Below, in pieces: positions 36,366-46,407 of a stretch of DNA of 64,000 nt. The notes beneath the pieces are model-generated. The model searched no databases, had not been told where the DNA came from, and saw only the letters and a program-made list of their open reading frames with translations. The DNA is from Paracraurococcus lichenis (GTDB lineage Bacteria > Pseudomonadota > Alphaproteobacteria > Acetobacterales > Acetobacteraceae), in assembly GCF_030657435.1 (NCBI RefSeq), contig NZ_JAUTWS010000001.1:124001-188000 (forward strand), in the 5' to 3' direction. Within the stretch, counting starts at the first letter, position 1; each line of letters starts with the position of its first letter. The position numbers and the translations under genes are program-made.

Positions 36366-37526
36366 ATGCCTGTCTCTCTTTCGGTCCCGGCGCTCGCCGC
36401 CGGGCTGCTGGCCGGCTTCGTCGGCTTCGCCTCCTCCTTCGCCGTCGTCCTGCAGGGGCTCTCCGCCATGGGCGCCAGCCCGGCCCAGGCGGCCTCCGGG
36501 CTCATGGCGCTCTCCATCGCCATGGGACTCTGCGGCATCGTCCTCAGCCTCTGGCGGCGGATGCCCGTCAGCGTCGCCTGGTCGACGCCCGGGGCGGCGC
36601 TGCTCGCCGCCTCCGCCCTGCCGGCGGGCGGCTTCGCGGCGGCGGTCGGGGCCTTCCTGGTCTCGGGGGCGCTGATCGTGCTGGCGGGGCTGTGGAAGCC
36701 GCTCGGCCGCGGCGTTGCGGCCATTCCCGCGCCGCTCGCCAATGCCATGCTGGCGGGCGTGCTGCTCGGCCTCTGCCTCGCGCCGGTGAAGGCGGTGGCG
36801 GAGGCGCCGGTTGCCGGCCTCGCCATCGTGCTCGCCTGGGCGCTCATGGCGCGGATCAACCGGCTGCTGGCCGTGCCGGCGGCGGTGCTGGTGATGGTGG
36901 CGACCATCCTGCTGACCATCGACCTGCCGGCCGGGCTGCTCGGCGCCGCCGGGCCGGTGCCGATCCTGGTCATGCCGGAATTCTCGCCGGCGGCGATCCT
37001 CGGCATCGCCCTGCCGCTGTTCCTGGTGACCATGGCCTCGCAGAACATCCCGGGCATGGCGGTGCTGAACGTGAACGGCTATCGGCCGGCGCCGGGGCCG
37101 CTCTTCACCGTCACCGGCCTCTTCACCCTCGCCGCCGCGCCGCTCGGCGGGCATGCGGTGAATCTCGCCGCCATCACCGCCGCGCTCTGCGCGAACCCGG
37201 AGGCAGAGCCGGACCCGCGGCGGCGCTGGCAGGCCGCGGTCTGGGCGGGGCTGGTCTATATCCTCTTCGGCCTGCTGGCCGGCACCGCCACGGCCTTTGT
37301 CGGCGCCGCGCCGCCCATCCTGATCCAGGCGGTCGCCGGCCTCGCCCTGCTCGGCGCCTTCGCCGCGTCGTTGCAGGCGGCGCTGGCCGAGCCGGCAAGC
37401 CGCGAGGCCGCGGTGATCACATTCGTCACCACCGCCTCCGGCCTCACGGTCCTCGGCATCAGCGGCGCCTTCTGGGGGCTGCTGGCCGGTGGCGCCATGC
37501 TGGCATTGCACCGCCGCCGCGGCTGA
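36366..37526 (+). CDS. benE: BenE-family transporter (benzoate:H+ symporter type)
   Basis: A 386-residue inner membrane protein with about 11-12 hydrophobic segments. BenE signatures are clear: VAWSTPGAALLAASALPAGG, LFLVTMASQNIPGMAVLNVN, GYRPAPGPLFTVTGLFTLAA and PLGGHAVNLAAITAALCANP. The family imports benzoate with protons. No benzoate oxygenase genes are nearby, so an aromatic or related carboxylate is likely but unproven. It starts about 50 bp after the repeat array and is followed by a Bug protein 35 bp later. Confidence 0.92.
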   Translation: MPVSLSVPALAAGLLAGFVGFASSFAVVLQGLSAMGASPAQAASGLMALSIAMGLCGIVLSLWRRMPVSVAWSTPGAALLAASALPAGGFAAAVGAFLVSGALIVLAGLWKPLGRGVAAIPAPLANAMLAGVLLGLCLAPVKAVAEAPVAGLAIVLAWALMARINRLLAVPAAVLVMVATILLTIDLPAGLLGAAGPVPILVMPEFSPAAILGIALPLFLVTMASQNIPGMAVLNVNGYRPAPGPLFTVTGLFTLAAAPLGGHAVNLAAITAALCANPEAEPDPRRRWQAAVWAGLVYILFGLLAGTATAFVGAAPPILIQAVAGLALLGAFAASLQAALAEPASREAAVITFVTTASGLTVLGISGAFWGLLAGGAMLALHRRRG

Positions 37527-37561
37527 GCCAGCCTGCCTCCCAAAGACGGGGGAGGACGACC

Positions 37562-38548
37562 ATGCCGAAGGCCATGGCGACGCGCCGCGCGCTGCTCGCG
37601 GCGCCGCTGGCCCTGCCGGGGCTGGCACGGGCGCAGGCCTATCCGGACCGGCCGGTGCGCCTCATCGTGCCCTTCGCCCCGGGCGGCGCCAGCGACCTCG
37701 CCGCCCGCATCCTGCAGCTGCACCTGCAGGAGGGGCTGGGCCAGCCCATTGTCATCGAGAACCGCACCGGCGCCGCCGGCAATGTCGGCATGGAGGCCGC
37801 GGCGCGCGCCGCGCCGGACGGCTACACCCTCTTCCTCGGCAATGTCGGCACCCTGGCGGTGAACCCCAGCGTCTTCGCCCGCACGCTGAAGGTGCGGCCG
37901 GCCGAGGATTTCGCCGCCATCTCCCTCGTCTCCGACACGCCGGACGCCCTGGTCGCGCATCCCGCGGCGCCCTTCGACAGCGTCGCCGGGCTGGTGGCCT
38001 ATGCCCGCGCCAATCCGGGCCGGGTGAACTACGGCTCGCCCGGCGCCGGCAGCCTGAACCGGCTGGAGATGGAGTTGCTGCGCGAGGGCGGCGGCGGACT
38101 GGACATGGTGCATGTCCCTTATCCCGGCGGCGCCGGGCCGGCGGTGACGGCGGCGGTCGCGGGCGATGTCCACTGTCTCTTCGTCACGCTCTCCTCGGCC
38201 CTCGGCCAGGTGCAGGCGGGGCGGCTGAAGGCGCTGGCCGTGACGACGGCGGCGCGCACCGCATCGCTGCCGGCGGTGCCGAGCATGGTCGAGAGCGGAT
38301 ACGGCGACTTCGTCGCCAGCTCCTGGCAGGGCATGCTGGCGCCCACCGGCACGCCGGCGCCGATCCTCGCGCGCTGGCATGGCGTGCTGCGGGAGGTGTT
38401 GCGCGTGCCCGATCTCCGCCGCCGCTTCGCCCAGAGCGCGACCGAGGCGGTGTCGAGCGACAGTCCGGGCGATTTCGCCGCCCTGATCGCGCGGGAGCAG
38501 GCACGCTGGGGCGCGCTGGTGCGGCGTGCCGGCGCCACGGCGGAATAG
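37562..38548 (+). CDS. Bug/TctC-family solute-binding protein
   Basis: A 328-residue exported binding protein: signal with ATRRALLAAPLALPGLARAQ, then YPDRPVRLIVPFAPGGASDL, VIENRTGAAGNVGMEAAARA, VNYGSPGAGSLNRLEMELLR and HVPYPGGAGPAVTAAVAGDV. A GGGGGAGGACGACC leader precedes ATG 37562. It may be cotranscribed with the BenE gene. Its stop lies 4 bp from the stop of the next, convergent Bug gene. Confidence 0.93.
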   Translation: MPKAMATRRALLAAPLALPGLARAQAYPDRPVRLIVPFAPGGASDLAARILQLHLQEGLGQPIVIENRTGAAGNVGMEAAARAAPDGYTLFLGNVGTLAVNPSVFARTLKVRPAEDFAAISLVSDTPDALVAHPAAPFDSVAGLVAYARANPGRVNYGSPGAGSLNRLEMELLREGGGGLDMVHVPYPGGAGPAVTAAVAGDVHCLFVTLSSALGQVQAGRLKALAVTTAARTASLPAVPSMVESGYGDFVASSWQGMLAPTGTPAPILARWHGVLREVLRVPDLRRRFAQSATEAVSSDSPGDFAALIAREQARWGALVRRAGATAE

Positions 38549-38552
38549 CGCG

Positions 38553-39518
38553 CTACTCCGCCTTCACGCCGGAGGCGCCGACGATCTGCCGCCAGTCCGC
38601 CGATTCCTGCCGGGCCAGCGCGGCGAAGTCCTGCGGCGTGGTCCAGGCCGCCTCGGCACCCTGGGCAAAGAGTCCGTCCTTCACCGATGCCGTCCCGCTC
38701 GCCGTCTTCAGCGCGGCGGAGAGCGTCGCGGCGATCTCCGCCGGCAGGCCGCGCGGCGCGACGGCGCAGTACCAGTTCTCCGCCAGCAGCCGCGGCACGC
38801 CGTACTCCACCGTCGTGCGCAGCTCCGGCAGCGAGGGGCTGCGCTGCCGCGCCGCCAGCGCGATGGCGGTGATCGCGCCGGCCTTGATATGCGGCAGGAT
38901 GACCGGCAGGTCCGCGAAGAGGAGCTGGATCTGCCCGGCGACCAGGTCCGTCACGGCCGGCGCCGCGCCGCGATAGGGCACGACCTCGACCTGCGCGCCG
39001 GTCTCGATGCGGAAGCGCAGCGCCGTCAGGTGGCTGATGCCGGCCGCGCCCGCGGTGCCGATGTTGAGCGTCCCCGGCCGGCGCTTCGCCAGGTCCAGCA
39101 GCTCCGGCAGGGTCTTCGCGCCGATGGCGGGGCTCGCCACCAGCGCCTCCGGCACCTTCGTCACCACGCTGAGGAAGCTGACATCCTCCGGCACGCGGTA
39201 GGGCATGCTCGGCTGGGTATGCGGCGCGATGGTCAGCGAGCCGCCATCGACGATGCCGACGACGTAGCCATCCGGCGGCGATTTCAGCACATAGTCCGTG
39301 CCGATGACGCCGGAGCCGCCGGCGCGGTTCTCGATCAGCACGGTCTGGCCGAGCGCCGCGGTCAGCGCGGGAGCATAGAGCCGCGCGATGATGTCGTTCG
39401 GCCCGCCGGGCGGATAGGGCACGATGATGCGGATGGGCCGGTTCGGCCAGGCCGGTTGCGCCAGGGCAGGTGTCGCGGGCAGCGCCGCAAGGGCGCCGAG
39501 GATGGCTCGTCTGCGCAT
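38553..39518 (-). CDS. Bug/TctC-family solute-binding protein
   Basis: A 321-residue periplasmic binding protein with signal MRRRAILGALAALPATPALA, then WPNRPIRIIVPYPPGGPNDI, VLIENRAGGSGVIGTDYVLK, NIGTAGAAGISHLTALRFRI and VPYRGAAPAVTDLVAGQIQL. All family loops are present. Upstream (39519-39712) I see no gene, only a GC-rich leader. It is convergent with the preceding Bug gene. Confidence 0.93.
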   Translation of the reverse strand: MRRRAILGALAALPATPALAQPAWPNRPIRIIVPYPPGGPNDIIARLYAPALTAALGQTVLIENRAGGSGVIGTDYVLKSPPDGYVVGIVDGGSLTIAPHTQPSMPYRVPEDVSFLSVVTKVPEALVASPAIGAKTLPELLDLAKRRPGTLNIGTAGAAGISHLTALRFRIETGAQVEVVPYRGAAPAVTDLVAGQIQLLFADLPVILPHIKAGAITAIALAARQRSPSLPELRTTVEYGVPRLLAENWYCAVAPRGLPAEIAATLSAALKTASGTASVKDGLFAQGAEAAWTTPQDFAALARQESADWRQIVGASGVKAE

Positions 39519-39712
39519 GGTCGTTTCCCCCTGATCCGGCCTTGTGCCGAACGGCTGCGGCGGCGCGGAGCATGCGCCCCAGGTCGCGGGCCGGACCCTG
39601 CCTCGGCCGGGATGCAGGCCCGGACCCCGGCGCGACTCCGGTTGCGCGGCGCTTCCTCCGTTCGTCTCGGAGACAGGATGCGCGGGATGCGGCCTGCCCG
39701 CCAGGGTCCGCG

Positions 39713-40096
39713 CTACCAGCGTCGGTAGGGGGATTCGGGCGGCTCCTCCTGCCAGGTTCTCTGGGCATCATAGGGCAGGGGATCGCCGGGCTGCGCCGGG
39801 TAGGGCGCGGCATAGGGCGGCGGCGTCCGCTCCGCCTCCTGCCGGTCCAGGCCATTGCCGACCAGGCCGCCGAGCAGCGCGCCGGCCGCGGCGCCGCCGA
39901 CGATCCCGGCGCCGCGGTCATGCCGGCCGGCGGCCGTGGCGCCGATCAGCCCGCCCGCCACGGCGCCGAGCGCGGCGCCCGTGCCGGCATTCGGCCCGAC
40001 CGCCGGCGCATAGGCATAGGGCGCATAGGCCGGCTCCTGGACATAGACGCAGGCGGCAAGCGGCAGGGCGAGCAGGGCCAGCAGGGCAGCGCGCAT
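39713..40096 (-). CDS. Glycine-zipper outer membrane lipoprotein-like protein
   Basis: A 127-residue exported protein. The signal MRAALLALLALPLAAC has a lipobox with Cys 16. A Tyr/Ala/Pro-rich stretch (EPAYAPYAYAP) is followed by two glycine-zipper blocks, TGAALGAVAGGLIGATAAG and GIVGGAAAGALLGGLVGNG, as in YMGG/Rick_17kDa proteins, and a Pro/Tyr-rich tail ending PYRRW. These proteins sit in the outer membrane and their function is often unknown. Divergent from the chromate transporter genes. Confidence 0.85.
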   Translation of the reverse strand: MRAALLALLALPLAACVYVQEPAYAPYAYAPAVGPNAGTGAALGAVAGGLIGATAAGRHDRGAGIVGGAAAGALLGGLVGNGLDRQEAERTPPPYAAPYPAQPGDPLPYDAQRTWQEEPPESPYRRW

Positions 40097-40222
40097 GCGG
40101 GTCACTCCGGTCATCGCCGCCATAACGCGCCCGCGGCGCGACGATCCCGCGGCGGCATGATGGCGGCCGCGGGGCGGCGCCTCGACAGCCGCGCGCCGGC
40201 GCGGGACAAGGCGACGACAGCA

Positions 40223-40792
40223 ATGCGGATGACCATGCTCCCGACCCCCCAGCGGCCGCAGGCGCAGCTTGCAGACATCCTCCGCGTCTTCACTGCCCTC
40301 GGCATGGCGAGCTTCGGTGGCGGCCTGCCCGGCTGGATGCATCGGGAGGTGGTGGAGAAGCGCCGCTGGATGTCGGAGGAGGCCTTCCTCGCCGGCATCG
40401 CGTTGGGGCAGGTGCTGCCCGGGCCGAACAGCGTGAACCTCGCGCTCTATATCGGGCAGCAATTGCGGGGCTGGCCCGGCGCGGCCTGCGCCTTCCTCGG
40501 CATCCTCGGGCCGCCCTTCCTGTTCATCCTCGGCCTCGCGCTGCTCTATGCCTGGGCGGGCGGCGCGGCCGGGATCGGCGTGGTGCTGGCGGGCGTGGCC
40601 GCGGCCGGGCTGGCGAACTCGCTCACCGTCGGCCTCAAGACCGCGCGCCGCATGAAGGGCGCCTGGCCTTGGGCCATGGCAGGGCTGACCTTCGCCGCCA
40701 TCGGCCTGCTGCGGCTGCCGATGATCCCCGTGGTGCTGGTGCTGGTGCCGGCCAGCATCGCGCTCGCCTGGCGGGCGACGCCACATGCCTGA
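40223..40792 (+). CDS. Chromate transporter, N-terminal-type domain (short-chain CHR)
   Basis: A 189-residue membrane protein with about five hydrophobic segments. It shows the CHR domain signature FTALGMASFGGGLPGWMHRE, then VVEKRRWMSEEAFLAGIALG and QVLPGPNSVNLALYIGQQLR. Paired short CHR proteins together equal the full-length ChrA, which exports chromate or related anions. ATG 40223, 40229 or 40235 could start it. It overlaps the next gene by 8 bp. Confidence 0.9.
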   Translation: MRMTMLPTPQRPQAQLADILRVFTALGMASFGGGLPGWMHREVVEKRRWMSEEAFLAGIALGQVLPGPNSVNLALYIGQQLRGWPGAACAFLGILGPPFLFILGLALLYAWAGGAAGIGVVLAGVAAAGLANSLTVGLKTARRMKGAWPWAMAGLTFAAIGLLRLPMIPVVLVLVPASIALAWRATPHA

Positions 40793-41330
40793 GCGCCTGC
40801 TCGCCCTGGTGCTGGTCTTCGCCCCGCTCTCCCTCGTCTCGCTCGGCGGCGGGCCCTCCATCTTCGCCGAAATGCAACGCCAGGCGGTGGAGGTGCATGG
40901 CTGGATGACGGATGCGCAGTTCGTCGGCCTCTTCGCCATCTCCCGCGCCGCGCCAGGCCCCGGCTCACTGATCTGTGCGCTGGTCGGGTGGCAGGCGGCG
41001 GGCTTCGTCGGGGCGCTGGCGGCGGCGCTGGCGCTCTACCTCCCCTCGACGCTCCTGCTGCTGGCGGTCGGGCATTGGTGGCGGCGGAAGGGCGACAGCC
41101 CGGTGCGCAAGGTGATCGAGCGCGGGCTGGCGCCCATCGCGGTCGGGTTGATCTTCGCCGGCGTGCTGACGCTGCTGCGGGCCGATGGCGCGGGCTGGCT
41201 GGAACTGGCGGTGCTCGCGGCCTGCACGGCGGCGCTGGTCCGCGGCGCCAGTCCCTATCTGGTGCTGCTGGTGGTCGCCATGCTCTATGCCGGGCTGCAG
41301 CAGGCCGGCATGATCGGCGCCGCCGGTTGA
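40785..41330 (+). CDS. Chromate transporter, second domain (short-chain CHR)
   Basis: A 181-residue partner of the preceding CHR protein. The domain signature recurs as FAPLSLVSLGGGPSIFAEMQ, then VHGWMTDAQFVGLFAISRAA and PGPGSLICALVGWQAAGFVG. Two-gene short-chain CHR pairs act as antiparallel heterodimers, a known arrangement rather than a broken gene. The 8-bp overlap indicates coupled translation. Confidence 0.9.
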   Translation: MPERLLALVLVFAPLSLVSLGGGPSIFAEMQRQAVEVHGWMTDAQFVGLFAISRAAPGPGSLICALVGWQAAGFVGALAAALALYLPSTLLLLAVGHWWRRKGDSPVRKVIERGLAPIAVGLIFAGVLTLLRADGAGWLELAVLAACTAALVRGASPYLVLLVVAMLYAGLQQAGMIGAAG

Positions 41331-41405
41331 CGTAAGCGGCAGGCGGGACGAGAGTGCGGCCCGACGCCACACCCGCAATCAAGAATGTGCCGGAGAGGAG
41401 ACCCC

Positions 41406-43490
41406 ATGGCCGGAGAGCAATTCGTCGAGCATGCCCGCGACGGCGACGTGCATGTCCTCCGCCTCGCCAATCCCCCGGTGAACACCCTGCGCACCGAGGT
41501 GCGCGCCGGGCTGCTGGACGGGATCCAGGCGGCGCAGCGGGAAGGCGCGCGGGCGATCCTGCTGATCGGCAACGGCCGCAATTTCTCGGCCGGCGCCGAG
41601 ATGACGGAATTCGGCAAGCCGCGGAAGCCGCCCTCGCTGCCCGAGGTCTTCGACGCCATCGAGCAGTCGAAGGTGCCGGTCTTCGCCGCCATCCACGGCA
41701 ATGCGCTGGGCGGCGGGCTGGAGCTTGCGCTCGCCTGCCACGCGCGCGTCGCAACCCCGGGCGCGCAGGTCGGGCTGCCCGAGGTCAAGCGCGGCTTCGT
41801 GCCGGGCGCCGGCGGCACCCAGCGCCTGCCGCGGCTCATCGGGCTGGAGGCGCTGCGCATCATCGTGTCAGGCGAGCCGGTGACGGCGGAGGAGGCGCAG
41901 AAGCTCGGCTTCGTCGATGCGGTGCTGCCCGGCGACCTCGAGCATGCCGCGGTCGCCTGGGCGCGGGAGAATGCCGGCAGGCAGTTCACCCTGGCGCGGC
42001 ATCGGAAGGACAAGATCGAGGGCTTCGACGCCGCAAAATTCGATGAGGCCGCGAAGAAGCTGACCGCGCGCAGCCGCGGGCAGGAGAGCCCGCTCGGCTG
42101 CGTCGCCGCCGTCCGCGCCGCCTTCACCCAGCCCTTCGAGGAGGGGCTGAATGTCGAGCGCGAGCAGTTCACCCGCCTCGTCCAGGGCGAGCAGAGCCAG
42201 GCGCTGCGGCACATCTTCTTCGGTGAGCGCGAGGCGCAGCGCATCCCCGACCTGCCGGCGGATGCGAAGCCGCTGCCGGTGAACAGGCTGGTCGTCATCG
42301 GCGGCGGCACCATGGGCGGCGGCATCGCCATGTCGGCGGCGAATTTCGGCCTGCCCGTGACCATCGTCGAGACGAGCCAGGAGGCGCTGGACAGGGGCCT
42401 GAAGCGCTGCGAGGCGAACTGGCAGCGCACCGTCAGCAGCGGCCGCCTGTCGCAAGCCGAGTATGAGAAGCGCCGCGCGCTGCTCTCCGGCACCACCGAT
42501 TTCGAGAAGGCCGTCGGCGAGGCCGACCTCGTCATCGAGGCGGTGTTCGAGAACATGGAGGTGAAGAAGGAGGTCTTCGGGCGGCTCGACAAGGCGGCGC
42601 GGCCGGGCGTGGTCCTTGCCTCCAATACCTCGACGCTGAACATCGACGAGATCGCCTCGGCCACGAAGCGGCCCGAACTGGTGGTCGGGATGCATTTCTT
42701 CAGCCCGGCGAACGTGATGCGCCTGCTGGAGAACGTGAAGGGCAAGGCGTCCAGCCCGGCCGCGATCGCCACCGCGACCGAGATCGGCAAGCGTATCGGC
42801 AAGCTGCCCGTGCTGGTCGGCAATTGCGACGGCTTCGTCGGCAATCGCATGACCGGCAAGCGCGGCCCGCAGATCGAGAAGCTGCTGCTGGAAGGCTGCC
42901 TGCCGCAGGACATCGACCGGGTGATGGAGTCCTACGGCATGGCCATGGGCCCGCTCGCCACCGGCGACCTCGCGGGCCTCGACATCGGGGCTGCGGTGCG
43001 CAAGGCGCGCGGCACGGTGGCGCCCGTCGCCGATGCCGTGGTCGCGGCCGGCCGCCTCGGCCAGAAGACGTCGAAGGGCTATTACGACTACGACGAGAAC
43101 CGGAAGCGCCTGCCGTCGCAGGAGGTCGAGCGGATCATCCTCGACCTCGCCGAGAAGATGCAGGTGCGCCGGCGGAAGATCGAGGACCAGGAGATCCTGG
43201 AGCGCGTGCTGCTGCCCATGGTGAACGAGGGCGCGCGCATCCTGGAGGAAGGCATCGCCTACCGGCCCATCGACATCGACGTCATCTTCGTCAACGGCTT
43301 CGGCTGGCCGGCCTTCCGCGGCGGGCCGATGTTCTTCGCCGACCGGCTGGGCCTGAAGGCGGTGCGCGACAAGCTGGCGCACTACGCCGAGGTGACGGGC
43401 GACCGCAACCTTCAGCCGACGGCGCTGATCGAGCAACTGGCGAAGGAGGGCGGCAGCTTCGCCACGCTGAAGGGGCCGGCGAAGGTCTGA
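41406..43490 (+). CDS. Fused enoyl-CoA hydratase / 3-hydroxyacyl-CoA dehydrogenase
   Basis: A 694-residue bifunctional beta-oxidation enzyme. Residues 1-190 are a crotonase domain with NGRNFSAGAEMTEFGKP, IHGNALGGGLELALACHARV and GLPEVKRGFVPGAGGTQRLP, which keeps both Glu-bearing loops. The NAD-binding domain starts with VVIGGGTMGGG at 296-306, with HFFSPANVMRLLENV further on. The 3HCDH C-terminal domains include GYYDYDENRKRLPSQEVERI and VNGFGWPAFRGGPMFFADRL. GGAGAGGAGACC precedes the ATG. First gene of a four-gene operon; the set resembles pimF of dicarboxylate-degrading operons. Confidence 0.94.
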   Translation: MAGEQFVEHARDGDVHVLRLANPPVNTLRTEVRAGLLDGIQAAQREGARAILLIGNGRNFSAGAEMTEFGKPRKPPSLPEVFDAIEQSKVPVFAAIHGNALGGGLELALACHARVATPGAQVGLPEVKRGFVPGAGGTQRLPRLIGLEALRIIVSGEPVTAEEAQKLGFVDAVLPGDLEHAAVAWARENAGRQFTLARHRKDKIEGFDAAKFDEAAKKLTARSRGQESPLGCVAAVRAAFTQPFEEGLNVEREQFTRLVQGEQSQALRHIFFGEREAQRIPDLPADAKPLPVNRLVVIGGGTMGGGIAMSAANFGLPVTIVETSQEALDRGLKRCEANWQRTVSSGRLSQAEYEKRRALLSGTTDFEKAVGEADLVIEAVFENMEVKKEVFGRLDKAARPGVVLASNTSTLNIDEIASATKRPELVVGMHFFSPANVMRLLENVKGKASSPAAIATATEIGKRIGKLPVLVGNCDGFVGNRMTGKRGPQIEKLLLEGCLPQDIDRVMESYGMAMGPLATGDLAGLDIGAAVRKARGTVAPVADAVVAAGRLGQKTSKGYYDYDENRKRLPSQEVERIILDLAEKMQVRRRKIEDQEILERVLLPMVNEGARILEEGIAYRPIDIDVIFVNGFGWPAFRGGPMFFADRLGLKAVRDKLAHYAEVTGDRNLQPTALIEQLAKEGGSFATLKGPAKV

Positions 43491-45184
43491 TGCGCCCCGG
43501 TCGGCCCTTCCCCTGGGAGGCGGTCTACCCACCCGGCCTCGATTGGGGCCTGGCCATCGGGACCGGGACGCTGGGCGGATTGCTCGAGCGCAGCGCGGCC
43601 GAGTTCGGGCCGCGCATCGCGATCCGCTACCGCGACACCGCCATCGCCTATGCCGACCTGCTGGCGATGGCGCGGCGCGTCGCGGGCGCGTTGCTGGCGC
43701 TGCCGGCGGCACGGGACGGCGTGGCGCTGCTGCTCGGCAATACCGCCTTCCATCCCTGCCTGGTCTTCGGCGCGGCGCTGGCCGGCATCCGCGTGACGCA
43801 GCTTTCGCCGATCGACGCGCCGCGGACCATCACCCACAAGCTGCGGGACAGCGGCGCGCGGGTGCTGGTGACGCTGGCGCATGAGGGGCTGCTGACGCTC
43901 GCCGGCGCGCTGCGGGCGCAAGGGCTCGCGGAGGTGCTGGTGGTCGGCGACGACGCGCATTGGGGTGCCGGCCCGCCCTCCGCGCCCGTGCCGGAAGGCG
44001 CGCTGCGGATCGAGGACTGGCTGCGGGCGCCAGAGCCCGCGGCGCTGCCCGCGGTGCGGCCGCAGGACGTGATGCTGCTGCAGTACACCGGCGGTACCAC
44101 CGGCCTGCCCAAGGGCGCCATGCTGACGCATGCCAACCTGACGGCGGCCTGCGCGCAGTATGACGCCTGGAACGGTGGCCGCGGGCCTGATGCGGCGCGG
44201 CGGCACCGCAAGGTCATCGGCGTCCTGCCGCTGTTCCACATCTACGCCTTCACCGTCGACCTGCTGATGGCGCTGACACGCGGCGACGAGATGCTGCTGC
44301 ACGCCCGCTTCGATGCCGAGGCCGTGCTGCACGACATCGAGGTCGAGAAGGCCACCGACATGTGCGGCGTGCCGACCATGTGGATCGCGCTGGCCAACCA
44401 TCCGCGGATCGACGAGGCCGACCTCTCCTCGCTGCAGGGCGTCGCCTCGGGCGGCGCAGCGCTGCCGCCCGAAGTGGCGCAGCGCTTCGAGCGCATCACC
44501 GGCAAGCGCATCAGCGGCGGCTGGGGCATGACGGAGACCGCGCCGGCGGGCACCAGCCAGCCGAACTGGGACGGCGCCGGGCCGCGCAGCGGGACCATCG
44601 GCGTGCCGCTGCCGGGGATCGAGATGCGCGTGGTCTCGCTGGACGACCCGACACGCGTCCTGCCGCCCGGTGAGACCGGCGAGATCGCCATCCGCGGGCC
44701 CAATGTCTTCCAGGGCTACTGGAACCGGCCGGAGGAGACCGCGAGCGCCTTCCTGGACGGCTTCTTCCTGACCGGCGATATCGGCCGGATGGAGCCCGAC
44801 GGGTATTTCGTCCTGACCGACCGTAAGAAGGACATGATTCTCTCCGGCGGCTTCAACGTCTATCCGCGGTTGATTGAGGATGCGATCCACGAGCACCCCG
44901 ATGTGCTGGAATGCGCCGTGATCGGCATCGCCGATGAGTATCGCGGCCAGGCGGCCAAGGCCTTTGTCACGCTGAAGCCGGGCGCGGTGCCCTTCACGCT
45001 GGAGGGCTTGCGGGTCTTCCTGGCCGACCGACTTGGGAAGCACGAGATGCCGGCGGCGCTCGAGATCCGCGACGCGCTGCCGCGCACGCCGGTGGGCAAG
45101 CTGGCGAAGCTCGAATTGATCGAGGAGGAGCGGCGCCGCGGCGCCGCCACGATCGGCGTGACGCCGATCGGCAACGTAGGTTGA
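43490..45184 (+). CDS. AMP-forming acyl-CoA ligase
   Basis: A 564-residue ANL-superfamily enzyme activating a carboxylic acid with ATP and CoA. The phosphate-binding loop is LLQYTGGTTGLPKGAMLTHA. GGWGMTETAPAGTSQPNWDG is the A5 motif, LTGDIGRMEPDGYFVLTDRK the hinge region, and RTPVGKLAKLELIEEE holds the A10 lysine. It starts on the last base of the preceding stop (TGATG), so translation is coupled. Position suggests a pimA-like role with dicarboxylates or long-chain acids. Confidence 0.94.
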   Translation: MRPGRPFPWEAVYPPGLDWGLAIGTGTLGGLLERSAAEFGPRIAIRYRDTAIAYADLLAMARRVAGALLALPAARDGVALLLGNTAFHPCLVFGAALAGIRVTQLSPIDAPRTITHKLRDSGARVLVTLAHEGLLTLAGALRAQGLAEVLVVGDDAHWGAGPPSAPVPEGALRIEDWLRAPEPAALPAVRPQDVMLLQYTGGTTGLPKGAMLTHANLTAACAQYDAWNGGRGPDAARRHRKVIGVLPLFHIYAFTVDLLMALTRGDEMLLHARFDAEAVLHDIEVEKATDMCGVPTMWIALANHPRIDEADLSSLQGVASGGAALPPEVAQRFERITGKRISGGWGMTETAPAGTSQPNWDGAGPRSGTIGVPLPGIEMRVVSLDDPTRVLPPGETGEIAIRGPNVFQGYWNRPEETASAFLDGFFLTGDIGRMEPDGYFVLTDRKKDMILSGGFNVYPRLIEDAIHEHPDVLECAVIGIADEYRGQAAKAFVTLKPGAVPFTLEGLRVFLADRLGKHEMPAALEIRDALPRTPVGKLAKLELIEEERRRGAATIGVTPIGNVG

Positions 45185-45197
45185 ACGGAGAGACGCC

Positions 45198-46400
<1,203 letters not shown>

Positions 46401-46407
46401 GGGAACA

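Noticed and set aside
34872-37628. A 918-codon open frame on the minus strand spanning the repeat array
   Set aside because: Antisense to the enolase-superfamily and BenE-type genes. It stays open through the repeat only because the array has no stop in that frame.
40223-41330. Possible frameshifted full-length chromate transporter
   Set aside because: Each half has its own start and complete CHR domain, and the 8-bp overlap is normal for paired short-chain CHR proteins.
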